64,000 nucleotides of DNA from Diprion similis (lineage: Eukaryota > Arthropoda > Insecta > Hymenoptera > Diprionidae). The stretch is from the NCBI RefSeq assembly GCF_021155765.1, contig NC_060108.1, positions 17,695,025-17,759,024 of the forward strand, in the 5' to 3' direction. Under the pieces are notes generated by a model. It was given only the letters and a program-made list of their open reading frames with translations. It had not been told where the DNA came from and ran no database searches. The position numbers and the translations under genes are program-made. Shown here piece by piece: positions 35,991 through 50,458 of this stretch. Numbering within the stretch: position 1 is the stretch's first letter; each line of letters starts with the position of its first letter.

Positions 35991-36731
35991 TCGTAGGGAG
36001 AAGATGAAATGAAACACGAGAGCCTGGCCTTTTACGTGGATCACAGTAGTCAATTTGCCAGATTGCGGGTAAAGGTTCAGGGAACAGGAAATTTATTACT
36101 TCACCGGATCTCACCCGTTGTGGCAAGAAAGCCAAAGAAAGAGTCAAACCTGATTTTAACAGCCGATGTATCGACTCGGGGAATTGCGAAACTCAGAGTT
36201 TTCGAGGAGCCAGATGTTTCAGTGTTTCTACTCAATGAAACGATGATGATTATTTAATTTTCTCTCAGTTCTGAGGCATCGTCTCAATTTTTACACTCGG
36301 CAAATACGTATTAGAATTTCGCCAAGTTTCCATTAGAGTTGATTCGAAGAATTGGAGAAAATTTCACATTCGGTGGTTTGATTTAAATTTTAGCCAAAGA
36401 AGCTTATCCAATTCAACTACTCGTTATATTTAGTTCAATCGTGTTCATATCCAGGCCGTTGCTAAACATTTGTAAATAATTTGAAATGGATATAATGTTA
36501 AATTTTTTTTATAATGCTTATACTATACGTATAACGTAATACGTAAAATGGCAGTGATTTATAGACGTCGGAAAGCTTCCGGGGATAAATCTACTTGAAA
36601 GAAAAAAAAAGAGATGGGAAAAAATTGAAAATTATGTTAATAATCTGTAATTTAAAGATTATGAATCACAATTTTATTATATATACAGATATATAGTTAC
36701 ATATAGACAATACAAATACGCCTACATTCTC

Positions 36732-36737
36732 AATAAA
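36732..36737 (+). promoter_or_regulatory. Candidate polyadenylation signal for the GPCR
   Basis: AATAAA lies about 740 bases beyond the receptor stop codon, followed by T-rich sequence. Earlier variant signals cannot be excluded. Confidence 0.35.
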
Positions 36738-38740
36738 TGGTACCATTCGTATTTTTTTATTTACGAAATATTATTATTGATTAATTTTATTTTCTTTGTT
36801 GTTTTTTTTTTTTTTTCTCTTTGCACGGTTTTTCTTGCACTCTATTTTCCTTCCGCATCGCAACTACTATTCATCTTTTTCTTTTTAACTCACATTTATC
36901 TTCAATCAATATACATTTATCGTACGTACCCTATGTAAACGTTTACCCTTCTACATTATTCTTAGAGATTTTTGCAGTGTGTGTATATCTTTACCTTCTC
37001 CATTTTTCAAACAGTCAAGTTTAACTTCGATATAATTTTCCAGCCCAAATGATATTTTGAATAGTAGAACTTGATGAATATACCGGAATAATAATAATAT
37101 TAATAATTCTATTCTCACACTCATTTTCTTACAATCAATTAACATACATTCTGACGATGAATTAAAATCATGATACAATTATATTCGAATGGGGTTCTCA
37201 TATTTTTTTCAATCGGAAATCTATTAATTTGTTTATTTATTACTTGTGCATAATTGTTCTCTCAGCTTTAACGATTATTTCTTATATATTATTCATTCAA
37301 CACAGTTCAATTGAAAAATACGTTTAATCGTAACGTACCTTTATTCGCTAAACGATGATGTTCTATACTTGTTTTCGTCAAATTGGTGGACCGTGTATAC
37401 TTACTTTAATTCATTTCTATTCTACATGCTGTAAATTATACAGGCTAAAAAGTTGGAAGGAAAAGAAAATAATCTAAAGCTACATAAATCACCTTCGTAT
37501 AAGGGAGGAGTATACGTTACACGTATATACATAGGTCATAATGAACATGCATGGGAACGTCTGTAACGCTACTAATTAATACTCACATGAACAATAAGTT
37601 ATAACATGAATGTTCACGTGATAAGTGAATTATACAATTAGCGATCGCAAATCTGCCCTCGAATATATGTATACAATCGTCTATTTTACGCAGTTGTTAC
37701 ATACCTATCTACTTGTAACGAGTTGCCAAACTGTTGAAAATTTTATGTATGTACGTATTATGATTATTATTATTATTATTATTGTTATTATTATTCACAC
37801 TCAAATTAGTAACTTATCCTGAAACGGTGATAATTTATGTATGTTTATAACGAGGTGATATGATATTGAGTAATTTCAGAAAGTTTCTATAACTTTATGA
37901 CCCAACATAAAAGAGAATAATTTGAAAAATTGATTTTTCAAATTTACAGACAATTTTACCGTTCGTCAGCAGAATCCAAAAACACATTACGCAAATCAAA
38001 AATCAGTTGGGAATGTTATACAAGCCGCTGGTACGAATTCCCTTTTATTCGCATCTATGCAGTCAAAAATTCGCCCGAACATTAAACAAGTAAATATTAA
38101 ATATTATGATTCCAATTTTTATTTCATAGACTCTGATATTACGACAGAGTTTTTTTTTTTTTTTTTTTTTTTTTTGTTCGTTTTAATGAGTGAAATATAA
38201 TATATCAAACGCACTAATTGCTATGTACAAATAATCATTCACTATTATTACGCATAAAGTAGGCAACCAAGAAACAGATTCCGAGCGTCTTTTACAAGCT
38301 TGGAAAAGCTTCGCACCCGGGAAACATATTCCGGACTTTTAAACACAGTCCCGAACCCCTCGAAGTGTTTCAAGGAAATTATGAGAAGAGTTACGGCAGC
38401 TCGTCTTCGTACTGCAAAACGTAAAAACGACCGCAAATCGAGTCGAGGAACAAAAACCCGATGTGGGAGATTAAAGCTACGAAAATAACAATACAATAAT
38501 GACGATCACGACGATTTCATAGCAGTGACGATAAACACTGCACAAAATCATAACTCGCCGAGTTATAACGACGGTAGTTAAAACGTTGGTGAGAGTGACG
38601 ATTTAAAAGGGAAAAGGGAAAAACTCCCCCTTTTAACTCTCCCAGCGTTGATACACTCGTTACACATCCGCGCAAATAACGTCTTCCGTTAGCTCCTTAA
38701 TTCCATCCAAGCGTGTATGAATTCGGGAGAGAAAGGCTCG
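36738..38740. other. Gap between the convergent GPCR and SLC9B 3' ends
   Basis: No coding exon was recognised. The stretch is very AT-rich, with ATT repeats at about 37762-37792 and a T-run at 38151-38175. The part next to 38740 should contain the SLC9B 3' UTR; TTTATT (AATAAA on the minus strand) occurs near 38118-38123. Confidence 0.5.
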
Positions 38741-41700
38741 TCAGGGCTTCGTCTCCTCGGCGGCATCTTCCTCTTCCATATCGATTTCCTCGTTTATTAT
38801 CGATATGTCTCGCATCGAAGGCCGGCGTATCCTGTTCCATTCTTCGGGCTGCTCGGCGGCTCGCGTTTTTGTAAGAAGCCTGGGACCTGCAAGGGTTATA
38901 ATGATGGCACCGATCGGCGCCGTTATCAGGATCGACAGGATGCAGAGCATCAGGACGGTCTCTCCGTACTCCGTCCGCTCCGCATCCTCGGCGGAAACTT
39001 GCTCCAGTGCCGTCGGACCCAGTGCAGCCTGAACCGTCGCCTTCGCCATCAGGGACAAGGACACGAACACCTTTTCCTTCATGTTCAGGTTCGAGCCGAT
39101 CGAGACCACCAGCGTCACTAGTATGCGGATCACGATGCCTGCTACCAGCACTCCGATTCCCAGGTAGACGGTCGTGCCGTTCAAATCGTTGATCTTTATT
39201 TGGGTCCCCGTTATACCGAAGAGGATCGGCTCGAATATCATCCAGAATATCTCGAAGGCCGTTGCTACTGGATTCTGCGGACACGAGAACGCGGACTTTG
39301 TTATTATCGCATTGGCAATGGGTCGTACGATGCTAGAGTCGGTGACAAATCAATCTTCAACATTTTTTGTTTTGTTGAAAAATTTTTTTGCGATTCTCCC
39401 AACTCTGAAACGGTATCTTCAAGTTTATCAGTTTATTTTTTATTTAACTGGTTAATTATTTATAAATATTGAGTGATTTTGAAAAGGACCTTTTTCAAAA
39501 TTCTCAAACACTTTGTTTTATTTTACGAAAATTTCAAAACCGAACTTATGACGGGCAGATTTTTTTTCAACATTTAAAATTTTTTTTGTCAACTAAAATT
39601 GATGAAGAATTCTTGAAACTTTCATTTTTTAAGTAGAACATTTTTAGACTGGTTTCATTATGAAAATAATGAAAAAAAAAATTGAATTTAATAGAACAAT
39701 AGACAAAGTTGCTCCGTAACGGAACCCGTATCGAAATGGTCCAAGTGAAAAATAGAAATTTTTAGTACTTTTCAGAAATTTTGATACCGTCCATACAATG
39801 TTTTAGTTGATAAAGAATTGAAATTGCTGAAAAAAATGGAAACAATCGGCCCATCGTGGGACCGGTTTTGAAAAATTTGGAATAGAAAACACAGTTTCTG
39901 AGAACTTTTTGAGAATCCTAAGAAAGGTCGTATTGAAAACCACTTTGAACATGTAAATAATTAACCAGTTAAATAAACAATCTGAACAATTCAGGGTAAT
40001 GTTTCAGGAAATTTATTTAAACAAAATCAGCAATCGCAAGGGGCAGATGTTGGTCAAATTCTAATGGAATTCCCCATGAATAAATGTGTAAAAATTTCGA
40101 AATTAGAAGACCATTAATTTTCACAGAAAGAGGTTGGTTCAATAATTTCTAGAGCGATTTTACACGTTTATTTTTCGGTAGATTAGGAGTCGATAATGTA
40201 TTTGTTATGTAGTATCGATAGGATTAGCTGTCAGATATATTATTGCTTAGATCAGTTCAATCGCTCATTGTTCAGCTAAACGTTAATTATAAATCACGCA
40301 AGCTCGCTTTCAAAACTTGAAAAACTTTATTGCTACATTTGTTTATCTTACTTTTAACAAGCCGTGAAAATTGTTCCCGTGCTATAACGCGATGCGTGTA
40401 ATAACAGGAAGAAAAGTGCGCCTTTTATTCGTCCCTGTAGTATGATTCTTAGTTTACAAATTTATTTTGCAACCTTCTGACAATATTCACATGCCTTCAG
40501 CGATACTTTCGGGTTCGCTAATTATAAACACAAAATCAAGGGTTTATATACCGAGAGAGAGAATTCCGCAGCGGAGAATCTCGAGTGTAAAATTATTCCC
40601 GAGAAAATTGAATTTCAAGTTTCATTTTAACCGGATTATTCCAGCCTTCGCCCTTCTAAATTCGAAAATCTGATCACAGCAGGATTCAAATTTCTACCAA
40701 GCAGCCTACAGTTGTCATTGCAATTTGACTAATTTTCCTACATATTTCTGAGTTCAAAACTTTTTTTCTTATCCCGCAACGTTCTTTCCGGTGTGTATCT
40801 CTGTTGGACCAGCGCCTGCGCCACATAAATTTCGCTACGAGATTCCTTTTTGATTGTAATGGAAACTAACGTTTCCAGGCCGCAAATTTGCCGAACGTCG
40901 AGCAGACGGATCGAGCCGTAGAAGCCATGCACCGTGTTCACCAAATTACACCGGTCTATGGAGATGTGTAGGTATGTAGAACAAGGTACGAATAGGTAAT
41001 GGCGCGATGAAACCTCTGCTCCGAATTGACGGTTGGGATTTCCCTTGCGTATTTACCCATCTCAATTACGATTTCGCTCTCGCCACGAACGGACTGCGTC
41101 ATACCTATATATGTATAGTGCCTTATACAGCAATTGATTAATTATACATGGTGCAATACACGCGATATTCGATAATCGTCCGACGACGACCCGAGCCAGT
41201 CACCCTATAATGGAAAGTGAATAACGTTGCATGTAATTTTTTCTTTAATATGGTTTTTTTTAATTTTATTAGTTTTTAATTGTCCGCTCGAATCTGGCGA
41301 AAAATTTCACCTCGTCTGTAATTGTTCAGGTAAATTATACGTGAGTGATTATATTAAACCGATTCAGATGAGGATAATGGCGGTAAGTGCAGTTTTAACG
41401 GTATGTCGGTCTTTTTTTCTTTCTCCGTTGTTTTTCGTTGTTTTTTTTTGGTGGTATTTTAATTTTTGAGGGGGAAGGGGGGGGGGTCTCGATCCACTTC
41501 ATTAACCTTATCGGCCCCAACTTGGTTGATTAAAAAGTTTTTTCCGCCAGCCTCGGCACTATTGTATATAGTATACCTTATATATACGCACCTATGTATA
41601 CTATGTAATATATGCATAGTAAATAACGGACGAGTTTATTAATTTAATAATTCGCCACGCCGACGAAGGCGGTTTACATAAGTATATATATAGATGTATA

Positions 41701-44700
41701 TGTATATATATATATATATATGTATAAGGTATATTAAGTCGATTTTCTTCTCTCACCTCTTTAAGCACCTTCTCCTATTATTCCCCCTCCTCATTTCTCT
41801 TAATCTTATATTTCTCCACCATTGTCCTCCTCGCAGCAATTATTCCTCACCTCCAAATCCCTCCCCCCCCCCCCGACCTTTTTTTTAATACTTTAATTAA
41901 TTCTATACGCCCTTTTGTTCATTCGAAAATTCTCCCTGATTGGCTAATTGTTTACCATTATTTTTATTATTGTTGTTGTTATTATTATCATTATCATTAT
42001 TGTATTAATTATTATTACTATTATTATCATTATTTTCACAACAATCACGAAATTGATTTATGAAATTTCACTTTTTACACTATTATACCTCTAGGTACGT
42101 GTAATCGTAAGAAAGCTGACTGCTGATCGTATGTTCGTGGAGAATCTCCGCGTGGGATACCTTTTCTAACCTGTATATACATATATATATGTCTCTTCCG
42201 GGTCTCGCATCGATCACGATGCCTCCCCCTCCCTCCCCTCCTCTTCACCATTTTCTCTCATCCTACAAAGATTAGCCCATGGCTGATCGTCTAATTCGGG
42301 TTCGCCGTGCCCCCAACAACTTCGTAGCAATTCGATAGAAAAACTATAAACCTGTTACAGGCTCCCTTGGATGGTTCTTTTTCGAAGACGCGCTGATTGC
42401 GTCGTGATTAAACGATTGGTATTCTGAACCAAAAAATATTGGCGATTTTTTCCTCACCTCTCAGCTCTTTCGTTGGAGGAGAGCGCGGCGGTGTAACTCA
42501 ATCTCGGGAAAGGTAGAACAAATAAAAAAGGAAAGAAAGAAAGAAAGAGAAAAAAAAAAATTAAATAAATAAAACTCGGGGAAAAACTCCGATTAGCGTT
42601 GAATTTCTCAATCGTTGATCTCGTAGATCCGTACACTGTGGTTGTTTTACTCGAGTTTCGCAAAATCGTCTTTTATATATAGTTTGCCGAAATATCATAG
42701 ACGCAGCGTTCTGTCGAAAGTACTGCAGACATCCAAAACAGAGTTTGAAATTCGATCAACTGTAGCCAAATTTTGTTTTTCGATTTTCTGGTCGCCGAAA
42801 AATTTGCTCACGACATCGTACACCGTCGTTAATACTAGAGATATCGCATATAGGGATGATTCACTCACGTCTTCGACGTCCCATCCGTCTTTTTGCCAGA
42901 AGTAACAACTGACAAAAGCTGCCGCAACGACACCCAAAGGTCCAGCACCACCGAGTTCGATAGCCTCGCTTCCTAATACAGCGATTAGACCACCCCCAAG
43001 AAGCATCAAGATTCTCAGCGGCACCATGTAGGGCTGTAAAACGATACGGAGAAATAACAAGGTTAATAATAATGATAACAACAATCACAGTCAACGTCGA
43101 TTTGCAGAAAAACGTTGCACAGAAGTAGACAATGTTTTCAACCATAATCTATCACTGTCATGAATTTCATTTACGGGGAGGGTGAGGCAAAGTAGGCCAT
43201 ACATGAAAATAAGGCCCAAAATCAGAATAAAATCTTCAGAGTAATTATAATTTCCGAAATAATTCATATTTAATAAAAAATTTTAAGGTGCCCACTTTGC
43301 CTCACCCTTCCATACGCGTACAATTTCTCCTTCCCATTTATTCAAACAATAAATATCGAATGATTTTGTTTCAGTTGCAGTAAAGCGACGCGCCTGTAAA
43401 TCGCCTCTGCAGTAAGACTCAAGGTAGGAAAAATATTCCACCGTTCTTCAATGCATACCATTTGTACGATGCATATATACACACATATATTTATTTACGC
43501 AGTTTCTTTTGGACAAAAGGGTGCAAAAGTACTCGGTATAAAGTTCGGGCAAGTGTGCAGTGCCGGGGTTATACGTATAGGAAAACGTTTGCCACTTAAA
43601 CTCTTAAGCCAGCGAATATTGCGAGTATTTGCGAGGGCCAAGCCGCATCGCGATATATCGCAAAAGGTCGTTGGACACATTTCATCCACGTCCGCTGTGT
43701 GTGCAGGATGCGTTCCGTTTCATATGAAACTTCCGTTTTAGAGGTGTCCGTGTATTCTGGTGCAGGTGCGAAACGATCGTCGGGCATAAATACTGCCACG
43801 AGGCAAATATAATATTTCGCGAAATATTAGCCGAAGTATCCTATGACGCTATTGTATAATATACAACTACGTATGGATGTACATTTATTGCACGCACCTG
43901 AAGCATCATGCGTTGCACTTACCTGTACGTTTGATATGTAAAACGAATAGATATTGTAGGTACATACGTTCACCTGTCTTTATATTATGTATGTATTATA
44001 TGTATGTATACCTATGTGTATAGTATGTAGGCATAAAACTCGTCTGGCAGGGACGATTTATCATGCAACGATGCGATGCAATACCCCGGCTTATCTATGC
44101 TGTGGTATATAAACATTCGTGTATATCATATTTATAACGTTGAGACGCGTGTGTATACGCGCGGTTACAATGTATTTAGGTATAGAGAGCGTTTTCAGTT
44201 CACCGATTCTCCGTGGATTAAATTTTCTCACATCTTTCCGGACGATTTGTTAAAAATAAAAGAAGACATTCATTTTTTTTTCAATATCTTGACATATTGA
44301 GGAAAATTTCATTTTTTATTGTTATTTTAAGTAAGAAAATACTTTTATCGGACGAAACACATGTGACGATTTAATAATATAAAATGGAATCAAGCTTTTG
44401 AATGATCATGTTGACTATCAATTTATTCAGAAAATGTGCGATTGAAATGACTTAAAATTTGATTCAACGCATCTCGATCGTTTTGTTTTAAAAGTATGAA
44501 ATTGTTGTACAAAAACAAAGAGCTCAATGGTTGAAGCAAGTAATGAAATTTTTCGTAAGAAAAATCTCTCGCGATCCCGATCGAAGCGAATGGATTACGA
44601 CAAAATCTACCTTGTTGGTTCAAGAATTCCATGGTACGAGGGAAAAGTGATCCCCATAAAAAACAGGCGTGGAGCGGCTGCGAGCTCCGTAACACTTTCG

Positions 44701-45246
44701 ACAGTTCCGATACCCAGTTGGCGTGTAATGAAGATTAGCTACGTAACCCTTTGCAGAGTAGAGAGACGAAAAGTTCGTCACTTTTATGCCTCGACGCGCC
44801 GCCCCGAAAAATCCTCGGGGCACCGATTCGGCCGCGGCAATTGCGCCCTTCGAGCAGATAACCAAGCTACTCGATGAACCTGGAGCTCGGGGAATTCGGC
44901 AAGAAAGGAAAGGGAGGCTTATCGACTCCCTCGGGATTAAACGGCGTTCAATTAGCTGAGGGATTACGCGGTTCAAAATGATTATTTTGAAAAAATTTCT
45001 CCCTTCAAAAATTCTCTTACACTTCAACTTTCGAGGAAGCTCTATAAGTCTGCTGAAATTTTTTATCGTCCAGATCTCTTTCCAGTTATAAAATCTGCCA
45101 GGGGGGGTCAAATTTTTGGTTGCTGGAATTTTTTCATTTCAAACTTCCGAGAATTTAGATTAAAAATTTTTGCAAACTTTATTCACTTCGATTTCCCGAA
45201 GAAACTTTCCATCGATAAGAAATTATTTGAAAAATTGTTTCTCGTC

Positions 45247-45295
<49 letters not shown>

Positions 45296-45914
45296 CTTTT
45301 CGAGATCGTTTTTTCTCCGGATTACCGACCGCGATGGAAAATTCAGGCTCAATTTCGACTCTCAAATACACGCGAATTGGCATTTCGTAGGGTTCCTTTT
45401 ATCGCCCAGATGCTAATGATCCAACTTGCTCTCGTTAGCTTGTACAAATAATGCAATATAGAACTATGATTTTTGTATAGAGTCGACTGACAAACAGGCT
45501 CTAATCTATCCCACGTGGATGCTCGCAGCCGAATATTAGGATACACGAAGCGCTATGAGTATCCCGGTGAATAGATGCACTTACGATTAGACAAATTTCG
45601 GCCCACGATCAGTTTAGCCGGGATTCCAGCCGCGAGGTACTCGTCCAATTATTGATTGTTGCTCCGGAGTTGGTCGTGAGGTTAGCCGCGAAATCGCTGT
45701 GGGCGCGTGGAATATTCTAGTTTCCTCTCAATTTAACTCTCAAGGTTGTTACATTATATCCACTTACGTAACGCAATGCATTCGTTATACGGCATAAATT
45801 TCTCATTTTTCATTCATGTCCACTTTTTTTTTCTACAACAAAAACCTTCCGAAAATATTCTTTTCCGCAGTTTTATCATGATTTTTCATGTTCCGATTGT
45901 TCGCTTTTTTCTTG

Positions 45915-45945
<31 letters not shown>

Positions 45946-48900
45946 CAAAAGTACTCGAACTCGGTGAGGCAAAATAAGCCTTAATTGTATCCGGAAAATC
46001 CTTATCTCTATGCTGATAATATAGCATGCAATAAATGTATACAATCCGTGGATAATAACGTCCAGGTTTGTTTTTGAACCGGTGATGTTTTGAACTCGTG
46101 ATGCTTGAAAGTTTTTTTTTTTTTTTTTTTTTTTTCACTCTGTTTTAATCATTGGTTACACTTGCAATTACCCGCAGCGGTGAGTTTTAATCTCTTAGGA
46201 TTATTCCTATTAGCACTTCGGTCACGAGTGACTGAAAGCTCGTAATCCCCTGAAATAACATAATGCCAATGCGAAATTAACTCCGTTGGTAATTAGTCAG
46301 AGAGAGAGAGGAGAAAAAAAGGTGAACGAAGAAAATATTGACAGGCCAGTTCTTCACTTCGTCAGCAGCTTATGACTGCGTCGGAAATCACGATTGTAGA
46401 TTATAATTGATAAACGGATCATTTGTATTTGCGCGATATCTTAGGTATGATTTTGATTATTTCTAATTGGTTAATCACGAGTTCGAAACTACGCGCGTGT
46501 CATTATTAACTGCTGAAATTTCATAGCTACGAAACGATTTATCCTTTTCTCGAAACTGCGTTCAGGTTTTTTCTTCAGATTCGTACAGATATTTTCAATA
46601 AAACAATATTCTGGAATAATTCCCGTCCGCTGTTCGATTAAAATCAATAAAAAATGGTCTTTTCCGTCGATTTGCGAATCTCAACTCCGAATCTCGGACG
46701 AACTTTTCACGTTTCCAGAATCGCGGCTTTATCAGATCCCGTCAATCGTGACAGTATCGTAAATTTGATCGTCGATGCCGCGATTGATTTGAACAAAAAA
46801 TGTCTTAGATGAGACAGATATTTGAAGATGAAGCGAAACTGTTTATCGCAACAATTATTATTGAGCGTAGTTAATCTGTCGAATCGATTACCTTCACGTT
46901 ACGTCAGTATCATCGATAATCATGAGTAAATATTTTTTCCCTTGCTTCGACTCGAATAAACAATCATTCAGCTGCACGACTTAAAGTTTAAATACATTTC
47001 TTCAGCAGTGGTTTTCTCTGTAAAACGAAACGCATTCTTTCCGAGCGGCGAGTGAAACAAAACTCGATTAGGTACATAAAATTTCCTCTGAAATTGGAAT
47101 GTTATTATATTTACGATATTCGCATTTTTTATTCGATCCAATTTTTCTCCCTCAATTCTACACCTATATATATTTATAGCCACGAATGTCCAGCGATCAA
47201 AGAATCCCTCGATTTATTCTATATTTCGAAATTCAATTTCAATTTCAATTTCAATTTTCGCCAAAATTAAAGCCCTTTACGTAGGTAGCTGTTGTGCACG
47301 GAGCGAAAGAAACGCGAAACTATCGGAAATGTATCTCGGTTATTTGGTACCTATACGTATAGTCATAGTTGTAATAGTTTTCTCTCTCCGTTCGGGGAAA
47401 AAACTTGAGATCGCGCCTGAAGCACTGCGGGTGTCGCTGCGGTAAACTGCAGCCCTGCAGCCACAGAATTGTGCAATATATATGGAACTAGGAAGTTTAT
47501 TCGAGAAATTTTACATTGCACGAGCATAAAAAAGTAGCCGGAGTATCATTAGCAAGAAAAATCCACTATGCGTAGAATATTTATGCGCTCTATTTTGAAT
47601 TTTCATGCTTTCCCATTTTAACAGTGCAATTTGGTTCAAGAAATGGTTAAATCTGACAATCATTTTAAACTTTAAAAATAGGTTGAAAATTTTACCGATT
47701 CGATATTATACCGATCAACTTCTGATCCGTCAGTGTCTCTTCGACGATTCCCGTTCCACTAAAAATTGACGATACCTAATCGGAGCTATAACGTACGACA
47801 GAGTCGAAGCGGAAGTTGAAGAGCCGAGGATCCAAAGAACGAAGTAACGAGCAAAGAGGATTCCGGCGGCAGCCTGTTGCCGAATGTTAGTTATTCAGTT
47901 TCCGTTTTTCGGTCAGGCCGCGTGATTTGCAATAACTTTGCAGATTATCCGAAAGCTAGACGATCGAGTCGAGCCGCGGAGCCGAACCAATCGGTTTAAT
48001 TTTCCCGCTGCGTTCCCGGAAGCATAAAAAAAGTCTAAGAAGAGAAAGAGAGGAGAGACGCGTCTGTCGGCCCGCCGCCGTTATTGCTCGTAGAGATTGA
48101 CTGCTGCCACCTTATATTGTCAGACATTCCCCGGCATTATTGCTTTTTATGCTAAATTCTTTCGGCAAGCGCACGCGCCTACTATAATCGAATAGAGCGG
48201 CTCGAGTCGGCAGAGTTTTCGGAGTTTTTTCCTTTTCCTTCTTTTTTTTCCCGTCGGAGTTTCTCTTCGCTTTTATTTTATTTATTTATTTTTTTTTTTT
48301 TCTCTTGCCCTTATTATTATTTTCGTTTTTTATTCAGCCAAGTTAAAGCCGTTGCCAAACTCCGTACCTTCCAGCAAAAATTTATTACAAACGATGGTGT
48401 ATTATCATGTTTCACCCGAAATCGCTTATTCCCTTTCTCATTTATTATACCCCGTGCTCCTCGTCTCCGGCAAAAAACATTTTCAGACCCCACAGTACAC
48501 GGTGATATTGTACATGGACGTGTGTATGGTTCTGCAAAAAAAAAAAAAAAAAGAAAGAAATAAACAATTCCTAGCTACTCAAACGAAGAGAAAAAAAATT
48601 CGCTGCTGCAGTAAGCTGTACAATATTATAGGTAGATACAACGTTCGCTGGATTTGTGATTATTTTTGCAAGTGGGAGCTCGATTGACGGAACAAGTACA
48701 GATTTCGTCAAAGCGGCGCTGCTGTTATTTTTTTCTAACTTTTTTTCAAAAATTTGGGATTCGCGTTTGTCATCTGTTATTGAGAGATTTACCGACGACG
48801 ATTCTCCATCAAAATGATATCCGAAATTATAATACTGTGAAATGAAAGAATCACGAATTATAGCTATTATCATTCTGTATAAAAAAATTCTTGTGAAATA

Positions 48901-50404
48901 CAGTCAAGTTTTTTTTTCTTTCGTTAATGAAATTATTCGAAATCTCAGGAAATTCTGGGTTATTACTTTTTGACGTCTACTGCGGCGGCACCTAAAACTG
49001 GAAGGAAAAATCCGCGAGCAGCAATTGAAAAATTTGTAAATCTCATTCCTTTGCTTATTTTTTTCAAAGTATGCAAGGACCCTGAATAAGTTTTCAAAAA
49101 ACTAGATTCAGCAGCAATAACCATTTTTTCTCATGTTATTCTTCTTATGGAGAATAGAAAAGTGCGATGTGCGACCTCTTAATGGTAATATTAAGAGCTC
49201 GAATTTGAACAGGCGTATTTTTATAACTAAATTGAACTTTTGAACCCGCTTGGAAAGAGGAAAAAAAATTTCTTTTTGTTTTTCAAACACCGTAATGTAC
49301 GTAATAGATATATCTCTGAAGGAACAATGCAACGACTTCCATTGGCAGACCTGCTCAATTGGCTCCTGCTCTATAATCATCCTGCTGTTATAGTTATCCC
49401 GGCCCTTATACCGTGCGATCTGCATTCAATCAACCCTAAAATTAATCTCACACCCTGCTCATCTACCAGAGTTTACGAAGAGGCCTACCTACTGGTGCCG
49501 ATGAATCACGAATTAGATCATTACGAAATTACAACGATGCAAGTTGGGGCGACGTTCCCTTATCGTTAGTTCCTATATATACCTATATATTGGCGATCCA
49601 AACATTCAAGAGCTGGAAACTTTGTGACAAAGTGGCGAACACCGTGTTATACATATAATTGCAAGTCACGTGTTTAGTGCTTTTCGATGTCATCTTGGAT
49701 AAATGTATGGATCTATGCAGTAAATGATCGTCACTTTTAAATAACTTATCTTGACGGTGATTCACCGCTGATTTCGGTCATCATAATATCGAATAGTATC
49801 AAACCAGACGATAATTGGTCGAAATTTTTGTCAAAAGACGCGATACACAACGAATCGTGCACTCGTGGGTACGGAGCCTTAAGGATGCATAGCTGATTTG
49901 ATCTACAAGTTGTTTCTAGGAACTTGAAAACGAAAATTACTACGAAACCCCTGATTTCCTCGTGTTTGTTTTGCGGTGTTCAAAGCGTGGTGAAATATTC
50001 AAATTTCACACCGAATTGCCTTCTGTCTTTGGCAACCATCCCCGAGGATAGATGTTGAAATGAATACATGAAATCAGATAATCTGAACCGGCAGAGTTTC
50101 CTCACTTTCTATAACCTAAAGGTAAATGTTTTCTCCACAAACGAAATGTTTCTATAAACGTTTACGTATCCCAAGTCCACGGTGCACGTGACTGCAGGGC
50201 AACATAGAAATGGAATGTTGGATGTACGGATACCTTCGAGATTAGCAATTAATCGACTTCTGGTGTCAGTTTATAAATGCAGGCGTGAGATATCCATACT
50301 CGAAAAAAGATCGACGTACATAAGAGTATAAACGAATAAACAGGACTGATTCGATAAACTGGAGTACATGGACATTGCGTGCGCTGCACGTATGTCTTAT
50401 AGTA

Positions 50405-50458
<54 letters not shown>

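Noticed and set aside
35559-36053. 164-codon minus-strand open frame
   Set aside because: It overlaps GPCR exon 8 (TM6-7) in antisense and has no recognisable domain.
36009-36257. 82-codon frame just after the GPCR stop
   Set aside because: Lies in the probable 3' UTR, with no splice link or family resemblance.
38697-39284. 195-codon minus-strand frame rich in Arg, Gly and Asp
   Set aside because: Wrong frame over the last SLC9B exon; the overlapping frame carries the conserved antiporter sequence.
45833-46138. Lys-rich minus-strand frame
   Set aside because: Translation of two T homopolymer runs; not a protein.
48352-48687. 111-codon plus-strand frame in SLC9B intron 4
   Set aside because: Contains an A-run translated as Lys, with no domain and no plausible splice partners.
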